A DNA stretch of 64,000 bases, from assembly GCF_000716605.1 (NCBI RefSeq), contig NZ_JNXE01000029.1, forward strand, positions 62,001-126,000, in the 5' to 3' direction. This document shows positions 28,228-37,104 of the stretch, piece after piece; the stretch's first letter is position 1, and every line of letters starts with the position of its first letter. The DNA comes from Streptomyces sp. NRRL F-525. Its GTDB lineage: Bacteria > Actinomycetota > Actinomycetes > Streptomycetales > Streptomycetaceae. The notes under the pieces were generated by a model. That model saw nothing but the letters and a program-made list of their open reading frames with translations. It made no database searches and was not told where the DNA came from. The translations under genes and the position numbers were made by a program.

Positions 28228-29483
28228 GCGAGGTGCTCCCGGTTGTGCGCGATCAGCTGGTCGGTCAGGGCTTCGGCGTACTCGTACTGGCCGATCAGGG
28301 GATGCGAGAGCAGCGCCCGGAACACCCGGTCCCGGCCCCCGCGCAACGCGGCCTCCAGAGCGAGGTCCTCGTACGCGGTCACGTTGGCCATCAGCCCCGC
28401 GTACAGGGGGTCGACTTCCGCTACGGCAAGGGGAGTCGGGCCCTTCGCGCCGACGGCCGCCTGTACCTCGATCACCGCGTCGTCCGGCAGGAACGGCAGC
28501 GTCCCCTTGTTGTACGTGTTCACCACTTGGTACGGGCTCCCGCCCCCGCCGAGCAGCGAGGCGGCGAGGTCGACGGCGGCCTCGGAGTAGTAGGCGCCGC
28601 CGCGCTTGGCGAGCAGCGCGGGCTTCTCGTCGAGGGCCGGGTCGGCGTACATCTTCAGCAACTCGCGTTCCATCTCGGCCACTTGGGAGGCCCGGGACGG
28701 CTTCGTCCGCAGTTCCCGTACGACCTCGTCGTGCGCGTAGAAGTAGCGCAGGTAGTACGACGGGACGACGCCGAGCCGGTCGAGGAGGACCCGGGGCAGG
28801 CTCAGGTCGGCGGCGATGTCGTCGCCGTGTTCGCCGAGCAGCTTGGGCAGCACGTTCTCGCCCTCGGGACCGCCGAGCCGCACACCGGTTTCCCAGGTGA
28901 GGTGGTTGAGGCCCACATGGTCGAGGTGCACATCGGTCGGGGTGACCCCGAGGAGTCCGGCGAACTTCCGCTGGAATCCGATCGCCACGTTGCACAGGCC
29001 GACTGCCTTGTGCCCGGCCTGGAGCAGGGCGCGGGTGACGATCCCGACCGGGTTGGTGAAGTCGATGATCCAGGCGTTCGGGTTCGTACGACGGACCCGT
29101 TCCGCGATGTCGAGAACGACCGGTACGGTCCGCAACGCCTTGGCGAGGCCGCCCGCGCCGGTCGTTTCCTGGCCGACGCAGCCGCACTCCAGCGGCCAGG
29201 TCTCGTCCTGCTCGCGGGCCGCCTGCCCGCCGACGCGGAGTTGCAGCAGCACGGCGTCGGCACCCTCGACACCGGCGTCCAGGTCGTCCGTCGTGACGAT
29301 CCGGCCGGGGTGCCCCTGCTTGGCGAAGATACGGCGGGCCAACCCGCCCACCAGTTCAAGGCGTTCGGGCGCCGGGTCGACGAGGACGAGTTCCTCGACG
29401 GGCAGGGTGTCCCTCAACCGGGCGAAGCCGTCGATGAGTTCGGGTGTGTAGGTCGAGCCTCCGCCGACCACGGTGAGTTTCAT
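28218..29483 (-). CDS. csnH: GH4-family 6-phospho-glycosidase, CsnH
   Basis: 421 residues, the normal GH4 length. The N-terminus MKLTVVGGGSTYTPELIDG is the NAD-binding GGGSxxTP motif; DFTNPVG and LCNVAIGF (with the metal-binding Cys-Asn) and LDHVGLNHLTW (His ligand) are the metal and catalytic regions. GH4 enzymes use NAD and Mn2+ to cleave phosphorylated disaccharides by an elimination route. In the csn context the substrate would be GlcN oligomers taken up by CsnEFG and the product would go to CsnK. It lies 6 bases after the second permease gene. Confidence 0.88.
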   Translation of the reverse strand: MKLTVVGGGSTYTPELIDGFARLRDTLPVEELVLVDPAPERLELVGGLARRIFAKQGHPGRIVTTDDLDAGVEGADAVLLQLRVGGQAAREQDETWPLECGCVGQETTGAGGLAKALRTVPVVLDIAERVRRTNPNAWIIDFTNPVGIVTRALLQAGHKAVGLCNVAIGFQRKFAGLLGVTPTDVHLDHVGLNHLTWETGVRLGGPEGENVLPKLLGEHGDDIAADLSLPRVLLDRLGVVPSYYLRYFYAHDEVVRELRTKPSRASQVAEMERELLKMYADPALDEKPALLAKRGGAYYSEAAVDLAASLLGGGGSPYQVVNTYNKGTLPFLPDDAVIEVQAAVGAKGPTPLAVAEVDPLYAGLMANVTAYEDLALEAALRGGRDRVFRALLSHPLIGQYEYAEALTDQLIAHNREHLAWA

Positions 29484-29489
29484 GTGGGG

Positions 29490-30383
29490 TTAACCCTTCA
29501 CTCCGGTGAGCGTGACGCCCTCGACGAACGCCTTCTGCGCGAAGAAGAACACGAGGATCACGGGGGCCATGACCAGCACGGTCGCGGCCATGGTGAGATT
29601 CCAGTCGGTGTGGTGCGCGCCCTTGAACGACTCCAGGCCGTAACTCAGCGTCCAGGCACCGGGGTTCTCGGACGCGTAGATCTGCGGCCCGAAGTAGTCG
29701 TTCCAGGCGTAGAAGAACTGGAAGAGCGCCACGGCGGCGATACCCGGTTTGGCCATCGGCAGCACGACCCGCACGAGCGTCTTGAACTCGCCGCAGCCGT
29801 CGACCCTCGCCGCGTCCAGGTACTCGTTCGGGATGGTCATCAGGAACTGCCGTAGGAGAAAGATCGAGAAGGCGTCTCCGAACGCCATCGGGATGATCAG
29901 CGGCCACAGCGTGCCCGAGAGGTCCAACTGCTTGGCCCAGAACAGGTACATGGGGATGATCACGACCTGCGGCGGCAGCATCATCATCGAGATGACGAGC
30001 ATCAGCGACAGATTCCGGCCCCGGAAGCGGAACTTGGCGAGCGCGTACGCCACCGGGATCGACGACACGACGGTCAGGACGGTGCCGAGACCGGCGTAGA
30101 TCAGGGTGTTCTTCCACCAGGTGAGGAAGCCCGGAGTGTCGAACACCTTGCGGTAGTTGCCCCACTCCCAGGTGTGCGGGATGAGGTCACGGCTCAGGGC
30201 CTGGCTGTCGCTCATCAGCGAGGTCAGGAACACGAAGACGAACGGGAGCGTGAAGAAGAGCGCGGCGGCGACGCCGAGCGAGTGGACGGCGATCCACTCC
30301 ATGAGCGCCTTGCGGCGGGCGGTGCGCTCGGCGGGGGTCACCGGCGCCCGCAACTCCACGGGCTTGTCGAGTACTTGGGCCAT
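29490..30383 (-). CDS. csnG: Carbohydrate ABC transporter permease, CsnG
   Basis: 297 residues with six membrane helices of the MalG/CUT1 type. The cytoplasmic EAA loop is EYLDAARVDGCGEFKTLVRVVLP, seen in part, the site that contacts the ATPase. It works with CsnF to pass sugar delivered by CsnE. It starts 2 bases after the first permease gene. No ATPase gene is present in the operon; Streptomyces CUT1 systems share the MsiK ATPase encoded elsewhere. Confidence 0.9.
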   Translation of the reverse strand: MAQVLDKPVELRAPVTPAERTARRKALMEWIAVHSLGVAAALFFTLPFVFVFLTSLMSDSQALSRDLIPHTWEWGNYRKVFDTPGFLTWWKNTLIYAGLGTVLTVVSSIPVAYALAKFRFRGRNLSLMLVISMMMLPPQVVIIPMYLFWAKQLDLSGTLWPLIIPMAFGDAFSIFLLRQFLMTIPNEYLDAARVDGCGEFKTLVRVVLPMAKPGIAAVALFQFFYAWNDYFGPQIYASENPGAWTLSYGLESFKGAHHTDWNLTMAATVLVMAPVILVFFFAQKAFVEGVTLTGVKG

Positions 30384-30385
30384 GG

Positions 30386-31327
30386 TCAGTCACCTGCCAG
30401 GTTGAGGCCGCCCCGGCGCCGCATCAGGAACGCGGTGAACACCATCGACAGGGCGAACAGGACGAGTGCCACCACGCAGGCCGAGCCGTAGTCGAAGCGC
30501 TGGAAGCCGAGGTTGTAGACGAGCTGGGGAAGGGTGAGCGTGGACTTCTCCGGGTAGCCGGGCTCGAACTGCGTGCCGGCGCCCTGGATGACGCCGGACG
30601 CGACCTTCCCGGCGATGAGGGGCTGTGTGTAGTACTGCATGGTCTGGATCACGCCGGTGACGACCGCGAACATCACGATCGGCGAGATGTTCGGCAGCGT
30701 GACGAACCGGAACCGCTGCCAGGCCGACGCCCCGTCCAACTCCGCTGCCTCGTACTGCTCTTGGGGTACGTCGAGCAGCGCGGCCATGAAGATGACCATC
30801 AGGTCGCCGATGCCCCAGAGGGCGAGCAGGGTGAGCGCCGGCTTGGACCAGGTCGGGTCGTTGAACCAGCCCGGGGCCGGGATGCCGACCTTCTCCAGGA
30901 TCGAATTGACCGGCCCGGTACCGGGGTTGAGCAGGAACGCGAACGCCATCGTCGCCGCGACCGGCGGGGCGAGATACGGCAGATAGAAGAGCGTCCGGAA
31001 GACGCCCGTCGCCGTCTTGATCTTGGTGATCAACAGGCCGACGCCGAGCCCGAACACGACCCGCAGCGAGACCATCACCACGACCAGCCACAGGGTGTTG
31101 CGCATCGCGGGCCAGAAGTACGGATAGTTCTTGAAGACGTACGTCCAGTTCTTCGTCCCCACCCACGTCGGCGGCTTGAAGCCGTCGTAGTGCATGAACG
31201 AGAAATAGACCGTCGAGATCAGCGGATACGCGAAGAAGACCGCGAAGCCGATCAGCCAGGGCGACATGAAGGCGAGTGTCCGAAGCGCCGACTTGCGGCG
31301 CTTCGACGCCAGAGTGACTGTGCTCAT
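30386..31327 (-). CDS. csnF: Carbohydrate ABC transporter permease, CsnF
   Basis: 313 residues, six membrane helices of the MalF/UgpA type; short N-terminal region MSTVTLASKRRKSALR then FMSPWLIGFAVFFAYPLI. The EAA loop is EQYEAAELDGASAWQRFRFVTLP, seen in part. It forms the membrane channel with CsnG. It begins 7 bases after the binding-protein gene. ATG start. Confidence 0.9.
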   Translation of the reverse strand: MSTVTLASKRRKSALRTLAFMSPWLIGFAVFFAYPLISTVYFSFMHYDGFKPPTWVGTKNWTYVFKNYPYFWPAMRNTLWLVVVMVSLRVVFGLGVGLLITKIKTATGVFRTLFYLPYLAPPVAATMAFAFLLNPGTGPVNSILEKVGIPAPGWFNDPTWSKPALTLLALWGIGDLMVIFMAALLDVPQEQYEAAELDGASAWQRFRFVTLPNISPIVMFAVVTGVIQTMQYYTQPLIAGKVASGVIQGAGTQFEPGYPEKSTLTLPQLVYNLGFQRFDYGSACVVALVLFALSMVFTAFLMRRRGGLNLAGD

Positions 31328-31334
31328 TCTGCGG

Positions 31335-32672
31335 CTACTTCGCCTGCGCGATGTCGGTGTCGATCTGCTTGGCCGTGCTCTTCAGAGCCGAGTCGAGGTC
31401 GGTGACCTTGCCGCTCTCGTAGTCGTAGCCGAGGTTCTGGATCGTCGTCAGGTACACACCGCCGTTGATGGAGGCGGGACTTGTGGTCGAGTACTGGTTC
31501 GACGCGATGTCCAGGAACGTCTTGAAGCGCGGGTCGTACTTCAGCTTCGGGGACTTGAGGGCGGCGAGGGTCGAGGGCACGTTGTGGATGCCGTTGGAGA
31601 AGTTCACCACCGCGTCCGTGTCCGTGGTGATGTACTTGACGAACTCCCAGGCGGCGTTCTGCTTCTTGCTGTTGGCGGCGATTCCGGTGATCGTGCCGGT
31701 GATGTAGCCCTTGCCGTACTGGGCGACCTGGTCGTCCGGGACGGGCAGCGGGGCAACTCCGATGTCCAGCTTGGGATTTGCCGCCGTGGCCATCCCGAGC
31801 CGCCACTCGCCGTCGAGCTGCATCGCGACCTGGCCGGTGTGGAAGGGGTGCTTGTCGCCCCACTCGTCACCGAGCGTGGAGCGGTAGCTCTCCAGCTTCT
31901 TGAATCCGCCGAGTTCGTCGACGAGCTTCTTCTGCAGCGTGAAACCGGCCTTGAACGCGGGGTCCGTGGCGAGCGCCGACTTGCCGCTCTTGTCGAAGTA
32001 CGTCGGCGAGAACTGCGCGAAGATGTGCTCGGTCGTGGTCTCCCAGCCGTGGTAGTCGGGCATGAACCCGAGCTGCGAGTACGAGTCGCCCTTGCTGATG
32101 GTCAACTTCTTGGCGTCGGCCTCGAATTCGGACCATGTCTTGGGCGGGCTGGTGATGCCGGCCTTCTTGAATTCCGTCTTGTTGTAGTAGAGCCCGTACG
32201 CGTCGCCCAACAGGGGGGCGGTGCAACGGTTTCCGTCGAACTGGGTGTACTCGTTCATGGCCTTGGGGAACGTGGTCTCCGGGTCGATGTTCGCCTTCTT
32301 GAAGAAGGGATTGAGATCGACGAGAGCGCCCGACGAACAGAACTTGCCGACGTTGTTCGTGGTGAACGACGAGATCACGTCAGGGGACTTGCCGCCGCCA
32401 GTGCGCAGCGCCTGGTTGATCTTGTCGTCGGTCATGTTGCCGACCACATTCACATGGATGTTGGGGTGCGCCTTCTCGAACCCGGCGACCAGTGACTTCA
32501 CGGCGCTCAGCTCGGAGGCGGCGCTCCAGGCGTGCCAGAAGTTGATGGTCACGTCCTTCGAGGCGTCGTCGGAGGCACCGGACGAGGACTGCCCCGTACA
32601 GGCGGTCGCGAGAAGGGCGAAGGAGGCGGAGGCGGCGACTGCGATGACCGCTTTCCGGGATATTCCGGGCAT
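31335..32672 (-). CDS. csnE: Sugar-binding lipoprotein, CsnE
   Basis: 445 residues. The signal sequence has a lipobox-like end LLATAC with Cys25, followed by a Ser-rich tether. The mature part is an extracellular solute-binding protein family 1 fold (VTINFWHAWSAASE, then IPVNVVGNMTD-type core). It would bind chitosan-derived glucosamine oligosaccharides. The ATG after GGGAGA was chosen in place of an upstream in-frame one. It is the first transported gene after the regulator; there is a 111-base gap to csnR that may hold a second promoter. Confidence 0.9.
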   Translation of the reverse strand: MPGISRKAVIAVAASASFALLATACTGQSSSGASDDASKDVTINFWHAWSAASELSAVKSLVAGFEKAHPNIHVNVVGNMTDDKINQALRTGGGKSPDVISSFTTNNVGKFCSSGALVDLNPFFKKANIDPETTFPKAMNEYTQFDGNRCTAPLLGDAYGLYYNKTEFKKAGITSPPKTWSEFEADAKKLTISKGDSYSQLGFMPDYHGWETTTEHIFAQFSPTYFDKSGKSALATDPAFKAGFTLQKKLVDELGGFKKLESYRSTLGDEWGDKHPFHTGQVAMQLDGEWRLGMATAANPKLDIGVAPLPVPDDQVAQYGKGYITGTITGIAANSKKQNAAWEFVKYITTDTDAVVNFSNGIHNVPSTLAALKSPKLKYDPRFKTFLDIASNQYSTTSPASINGGVYLTTIQNLGYDYESGKVTDLDSALKSTAKQIDTDIAQAK

Positions 32673-32783
32673 GGCGAGGTCTCCCAAGGGCAGGGCGGGG
32701 CGAGGTGGTTGGGGAAGCCGGGTGGTTCGAGGTGGGCCGAAGTCGGTCTGGGGGAACCGGAGTCGGCCGTGCGGGAAGTCGGG

Positions 32784-33995
32784 TCAGCGCGAGGTGTCGA
32801 AGACCTCGTCGCGGGTGGTTGCCAGCGCGCTCTCCAACGCGCCGCGCAGCACGGGGTGTTCATGGACGTCGCCGACGACGAGCCGGGGCCGCGACGCCGC
32901 CAGCTCCTCCAACTCGGCCTGGACGAGGGCGCGGAGAGGTTCGCCGCCCGCGGTCAGCGATCCACCGCTGAGGACGACGAGTTCGGGGTCGAGTACGGAG
33001 ACGAGCGAGGCGAGACCGGTCGCGAGGTGGGTCGCGTAGATCTCCAGGAGCCGCCGCTGGGGACCGCTGGTGTGGTCGGCGGCGGTGGCGACGAGGGCGG
33101 CGGCGACCTCGGCGTAGGGACCCGTCGGGATCTCGGTGATGCCGAGTTCGCGGGCGAGTTGGGGCAGGGCCTGCGAGCCCGCCAGGGCCTGGTAACCACC
33201 GCTGTTGGCCTTGGTCACCTGGCGGACCAGGGGTGCGCCCGGCACCGGCAGGAAGCCGACCTCGCCCGCGCCGCCGGTCCAGCCGCGGTGCAGCCGGCCG
33301 CCGAGGACCAGGGCGGCGCCGAGGCCGCCCTCGTTCCACAGCAGCACGAAGTCGCCGTGTCCGCGGGCCGCGCCGAGCCGCTGCTCGGCTATGGCGACGA
33401 GGTTCACGTCGTTCTCGTACTCCACCGGCATCGGCAGCGCGGCGGCGAGTTCGTCGAGGAGGGCGGGGGAGTGCCAGCCCGGCAGGTGGGAGGCGTAGCG
33501 CAGCCGTCCGGTGTTGGGGTCGAAGGCGCCCGGGGTGCCGATGACGAGCCGGTGGACGTCGTCCCGGGCGAGCCCGGCGGCCTTCACGGCCCCGTCGAGG
33601 GTGTCGGTGACCTGCCGCACGACGGGCTGGGCGGGCCGCCGGCCCGGGGTGGCGAGCTCGAACTCCCCCACCGTGCGGCCGGTGACGTCGGCGACGGCGG
33701 CGCGGATGCGCTCCGGCGTGACGTCGAGCCCGGCGGCGTACGCGGCACTCGGATTGACCACGTACAGCTGGGCGTTGGGCCCCGGCCGCCCCTCGCTCGT
33801 CCCGGTGGCGAGCACGAGCCCCGCCGCCTCCAGCCGGGCCAGCAGCTGGGAGGCGGTCGGCTTGGAGAGGCCGGTGAGCTTGCCGATCCGGGTGCGGGAG
33901 AGCGGGCCGTGCTCCAGCAGGAGGTCCAGGGCGGCGCGGTCGTTCATGGCGCGCAGGACGCGGGGAGTGCCCGGGGTACCGGAGGTTCCTGCCAT
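32784..33995 (-). CDS. csnR: ROK-family transcriptional repressor, CsnR
   Basis: 403 residues. An N-terminal winged helix-turn-helix (LSRTRIGKLTGLSKPTASQLLARLEAAGLV, seen in pieces) precedes a ROK sugar-sensing domain with VIGTPGAFDPNTG and GAGEVG motifs. In Streptomyces CsnR represses the chitosanase gene and its own csn operon until chitosan oligomers are sensed. The ATG was taken since the ROK N-terminus usually begins 10-20 residues before the HTH. The palindrome 67 bases upstream is its expected binding site. It heads the csn operon. Confidence 0.88.
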   Translation of the reverse strand: MAGTSGTPGTPRVLRAMNDRAALDLLLEHGPLSRTRIGKLTGLSKPTASQLLARLEAAGLVLATGTSEGRPGPNAQLYVVNPSAAYAAGLDVTPERIRAAVADVTGRTVGEFELATPGRRPAQPVVRQVTDTLDGAVKAAGLARDDVHRLVIGTPGAFDPNTGRLRYASHLPGWHSPALLDELAAALPMPVEYENDVNLVAIAEQRLGAARGHGDFVLLWNEGGLGAALVLGGRLHRGWTGGAGEVGFLPVPGAPLVRQVTKANSGGYQALAGSQALPQLARELGITEIPTGPYAEVAAALVATAADHTSGPQRRLLEIYATHLATGLASLVSVLDPELVVLSGGSLTAGGEPLRALVQAELEELAASRPRLVVGDVHEHPVLRGALESALATTRDEVFDTSR

Positions 33996-34061
33996 GTCGT
34001 ACGCCACCTGCCTTCGAACTCTCGAACTTCCGAACCGCACAGCCTGTCACGTGATCACTGT

Positions 34062-34076
34062 TAGGAAAGTTTCCTA
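34062..34076. promoter_or_regulatory. CsnR operator palindrome upstream of csnR
   Basis: TAGGAAAGTTTCCTA is a perfect 7+7 inverted repeat around one base. It matches the AGGAAA-TTTCCT palindrome I recall as the CsnR/chitosanase operator of Streptomyces and Kitasatospora. A second short palindrome GTGATCAC (34051-34058) lies between it and the gene. Location and symmetry support autoregulation. Confidence 0.75.
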
Positions 34077-34149
34077 TTGGGTGGGAGGAACGTAAGCCCG
34101 AGGCGAAGGGGGCGTCAATAGAGACCGCCCCCGAGGCAACAGACTCGTT

Positions 34150-34526
34150 ACCTGCGGGGGCGGTACCGGCGAAGACGTAGCTGTCTTGACGGTGGTGTAG
34201 GTGCTCGAACTCTTTGCCCGGAACTGCAACTTGGCGGGCTGGGACACGCTGATCTTGTCGTCCGAGCCGTCGAGGTCGGCGCGAGGGTGGCCTCGATGTC
34301 GTTGTCCATGCCGGCGAGCCGGCCGCGGTAGAGCATGATCCCCGCGAACGTCGACCTGCCGTCCGCGACCACGTCCGCCGGCCGCGTCGGCGTGTACGTC
34401 ACGGGCACTTTCACCGCCGCGGTCGTCCCTGCGACGATCGCCTTCCCCTTGTTGACCGTCACCCCGCTGAAGACGAGTTCCGGCGCGGCGGCCTGCGCGA
34501 GCGGCGCCGATGGCGAGTTTTCTCAT
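34150..34526 (-). pseudogene. Decayed secreted-protein gene (frameshifts and deletions)
   Basis: A start MRKLAIGAA (from 34526) looks like a signal peptide cut short. After a frameshift the reading continues AQAAAPELVFSG, TVNKGKAIVAGTTAAVKVPV, TYTPTRPADVVADGRSTFAG to about 34270, then another frame carries SVSQPAKLQFRAKSSSTYTTVKTATSS. The last piece resembles the KLQFRKKGTTTYTTVKT stalk of a Streptomyces secreted family. The cysteine-containing middle and the C-terminus are missing. It has no intact ORF and is most likely a pseudogene. Confidence 0.65.
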
Positions 34527-34809
34527 GCTTGGGCGTGGTGAGTCTGCGATGAAAATGAGCCGAGCCTGTGAAGGTGGTCGCATCACGGGTTCGTCACGAT
34601 GGGTAAAGCCGCAGGTGGGGGCGGGTGGCGGAGATTCCCCCGATCTGCCGGAATTGCGAGGCCTGTTGGGCGCTTTTCGGCCTCTGCGACTCCGCCCCCG
34701 AGGCCGATTCGTGATGCGGACCGGCCTGTCCTGCCAGCCGCCTCACAGATTCCTGACTTTTGATCAACCCCGTTTGCGAGAGGCAGGGAACGGTGAGCGG
34801 GGTGCGGGC

Positions 34810-35367
34810 GTGAAGGTGTGGGCGGGGTGCTGGCGGGAGGCGGCGTGCGCGGTCGCCGTACCCGTGGTGATCAGGGCCGGCTTCGAACTCTGGGACCGGG
34901 GCGGCGTCGCCTGGAGCACGGCGGGCGAACTGGCGGCGACATGGGCCGCCGCCAGCGTCGTATGGGCGGTAGTGGCATGGCTGTCGCTACGACACCGGGC
35001 GCGCGGGTCGGGCATCACCCTCACCCCGGACGCCCTCGCCGCCCGCCAGGCCCGCCAACTCCGCGTGCTACGGCCCTCGGTGGGCTGGTCGGACCGGATG
35101 CGCACGGAGTTGAAGGCGTCGGACCGCGCGTCCGTCACGGCGGAGAAGGGGCGCGAGGAGATCTGGTTCCACTGGCGGCCGGGGTGGCGTAGGCGCACGG
35201 TCTGGGGGTCGATGGCGTTCGACGAGGTGTCGGGGACGGTCGTGCTCGACCTGCGCGACGAGGAGATGGCCGGGGGGCTGCGGAAGGGGGCGTCATTCGT
35301 GGCGATGTGCCAAGTGGCGGGAGTTCTGGGGCTGGTGGGCGTGGAGGGGGAGGCGCTCACGGCGTAG
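34810..35367 (+). CDS. Membrane-associated conserved hypothetical protein
   Basis: 185 residues, GTG start chosen because coding statistics begin there. The first 60 residues hold two hydrophobic spans (CAVAVPVVIRAGFEL; AATWAAASVVWAVVAWLSL). The rest is a cytoplasmic beta-rich domain (GSGITLTPDAL, EEIWFHWRPGWRRRTVWGSM) that resembles a YcxB-like/PH-type module found in small actinobacterial membrane proteins. Function unknown. It converges on the TetR gene and overlaps its end by 11 bases. Confidence 0.65.
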   Translation: MKVWAGCWREAACAVAVPVVIRAGFELWDRGGVAWSTAGELAATWAAASVVWAVVAWLSLRHRARGSGITLTPDALAARQARQLRVLRPSVGWSDRMRTELKASDRASVTAEKGREEIWFHWRPGWRRRTVWGSMAFDEVSGTVVLDLRDEEMAGGLRKGASFVAMCQVAGVLGLVGVEGEALTA

Positions 35368-35962
35368 ATGCGGAGGGGGAGGAGCTCGCGCCGCGCATAC
35401 CGTCGATCGCGATGTCCAGCAGCCGGGCCGCCTGGGTGCCGTCGTCCTGGCCCTCTGTCGCGAGTGAGATGGCGCTGACGAGCGTGAGCATGTCCTCGGT
35501 GCGGATGTGGGGACGTACCGCACCCGACTGCTGGGCGTCGCGCAGGAGTTGACCGGCAGCGGTGGTGATCGTCGCCACGCAGTCGTCGTCCTCCTCCAGC
35601 AGGCCGGTGTCCCGGCCGTCGTGCAGGAGTGAGGCGACGAGGCCGCGGCTGGCGGCCGCGTAGGCGTTGAAGTCCCGTAGCCAGGAGAAGAGCGCGGTGC
35701 CTGGTTCGCTCGCGAGGGCGTGCTCCTCGGCCCTCGCGCAGAGCGCCTCGACGCGGTCGCGGAAGACGGCTCGCAGGAGGGATGCCCGGGAGGGGAAGTG
35801 TCGGTGCAGGGTCGCCGACCCCACGCCCGCCCGGCGGGCGATCTCCTCCAGCGAGGCGCCGGCTCCGTGCGTCGCGAACGCCTTCTGGGCGGCGGCGAGG
35901 ACACGGTCGTAGTTGCGCTGGGCGTCCGCCCGCAGGGGCCGTCGCGCCGCCGTGTCGACCAC
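35357..35962 (-). CDS. TetR-family transcriptional regulator
   Basis: 201 residues, GTG start with CAGGAGG 7 bases upstream. The N-terminal HTH is ASLEEIARRAGVGSATLHRHFPSRASLLRAVF, seen in pieces, a clear TetR_N domain. The C-terminus is a helical ligand-binding/dimer domain. It is divergent from the oxidoreductase gene and almost certainly controls it and itself through the palindrome between them. Confidence 0.93.
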   Translation of the reverse strand: MVDTAARRPLRADAQRNYDRVLAAAQKAFATHGAGASLEEIARRAGVGSATLHRHFPSRASLLRAVFRDRVEALCARAEEHALASEPGTALFSWLRDFNAYAAASRGLVASLLHDGRDTGLLEEDDDCVATITTAAGQLLRDAQQSGAVRPHIRTEDMLTLVSAISLATEGQDDGTQAARLLDIAIDGMRGASSSPSASTP

Positions 35963-36018
35963 GTTGACCTCCTGCGCTTGATAAATGGGGTGGCTCTCCG
36001 GTTATGGTAGCCGACAGG

Positions 36019-36039
36019 AAGTGGGGTGCCACCCCACTT
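36019..36039. promoter_or_regulatory. Perfect inverted repeat between TetR and oxidoreductase genes
   Basis: Arms AAGTGGGGTG (36019-36028) and CACCCCACTT (36030-36039) are perfect 10-base complements with one base between. A related half (AAATGGGGTGG) lies at about 35984, next to the TetR start. This is the obvious TetR operator; it lies 31 bases before the oxidoreductase ATG. Confidence 0.7.
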
Positions 36040-36070
36040 TGTGTTCCGGGACGCCCAGGGGAGACCGATC

Positions 36071-37027
36071 ATGCGTGCTGTGCAGTACGACCGTTACGGC
36101 CCGCCCGAGGTGCTGCGGGTCGACGAGGTGCCCGTGCCGAGTCCCGGGCCGGGAGAGGTGCTCGTCGAGGTGTATGCCGCGAGCGTGGACGCGGGGGAGA
36201 TCGCCTTCCGGGCGGGCAGGTTGCGCTGGATGACTCGCGCGGGCTTCCCCCGCCGCGTGGGCGGTGACTTCGCCGGCCGGGTCGTGGAGGCCGGGGCCGG
36301 AGTGAGCGCGTGGCGGACCGGGGACGCGGTGTGGGGACTCGTGCCGCACCTCACCTTCGGGTCGATCGCGGAGTACGTCGCCGTACCCGAACGGCGCCTT
36401 TCCCGCGCACCGAAGAACCTGAGCCTGCTCGACGCCGCCGCGCTTCCGGTATCGGGGACGACCGCGCTGACCGCGCTGACGGACAAGGCCCAACTCGCGC
36501 CGGGCGAGCGGCTCTTGGTCCGGGGTGCGGCCGGGGGCGTGGGCAGCGTCGCCGTACAACTGGGCAAGGCGTTGGGCGCGCATGTCACGGCCCTTGCGGG
36601 GGCGCGGAACGTCGACTGGGTCGTGGAACTCGGTGCGGATGTCGCCCTGGACTACCGCACGACCCGGCCGGAAGACCTGGGCCGCTTCGACGTCATCGTC
36701 GACGTGGTCGGCACGGACCTGGGCGCCTACCAGGCCCGGCTCGCTCGGCGCGGCCGCCTGATCGCGCTGGCCTTCGACCCGGATCACATCGTCACGTCGA
36801 TGCTCGGCACGGGGCTGCGGGCCGCGGCACGGCCCCGCCGGGTGAAGCTCTTCAGCAACGACCCGTCGGCCGACCGGATCGCTGAACTTGCCCGGTCCGT
36901 CGAGGCGGGGGATGTGCGGCCCGTGACCGACACGGTGTTTCCGCTGGCCGACATCGCGGAGGCGCACCGGAGGCTCGAAAGGGGCGGCGTGCGGGGGAAG
37001 TTCGTGATCGAGGTGCGGGGGGCGTAG
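36071..37027 (+). CDS. NAD(P)-dependent quinone-oxidoreductase-type medium-chain dehydrogenase
   Basis: 318 residues. GroES-like N-terminus (MRAVQYDRYGPPEVL, VDEVPVPSPGPGEVLVEV) and NAD(P) Rossmann domain with GAAGGVGSVAVQLGKALGAHV and Ile/Asp in DVIVDVVG. There are no zinc-binding cysteines, so it belongs to the QOR/zeta-crystallin group that reduces quinones or enones with NADPH. AGGGGAGA precedes the ATG. It is divergently transcribed from the TetR gene and likely induced by electrophiles. Confidence 0.9.
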   Translation: MRAVQYDRYGPPEVLRVDEVPVPSPGPGEVLVEVYAASVDAGEIAFRAGRLRWMTRAGFPRRVGGDFAGRVVEAGAGVSAWRTGDAVWGLVPHLTFGSIAEYVAVPERRLSRAPKNLSLLDAAALPVSGTTALTALTDKAQLAPGERLLVRGAAGGVGSVAVQLGKALGAHVTALAGARNVDWVVELGADVALDYRTTRPEDLGRFDVIVDVVGTDLGAYQARLARRGRLIALAFDPDHIVTSMLGTGLRAAARPRRVKLFSNDPSADRIAELARSVEAGDVRPVTDTVFPLADIAEAHRRLERGGVRGKFVIEVRGA

Positions 37028-37060
37028 GGGGATTGCCTGGGGGTGGGGGGTGGGGCGTGG

Positions 37061-37093
37061 AAGTGTGACAGTTGGTGTGAAAGTGTCACACTT
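37061..37093. promoter_or_regulatory. Overlapping inverted repeats AAGTGTGACA / TGTCACACTT
   Basis: AAGTGTGACA (37061-37070) and TGTCACACTT (37084-37093) are perfect 10-base inverted arms. The right arm is itself part of a 13-base palindrome AAGTGTCACACTT (37081-37093). They lie 34 bases after the oxidoreductase stop and before two small genes. It may be an operator for the small genes or a transcript-end hairpin. Confidence 0.45.
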
Positions 37094-37104
37094 TGGCGGG
37101 GAGG

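Noticed and set aside
32549..32863. Small reverse-strand frame between csnE and csnR
   Set aside because: No ribosome site, overlaps the csnR end and has low-complexity composition.
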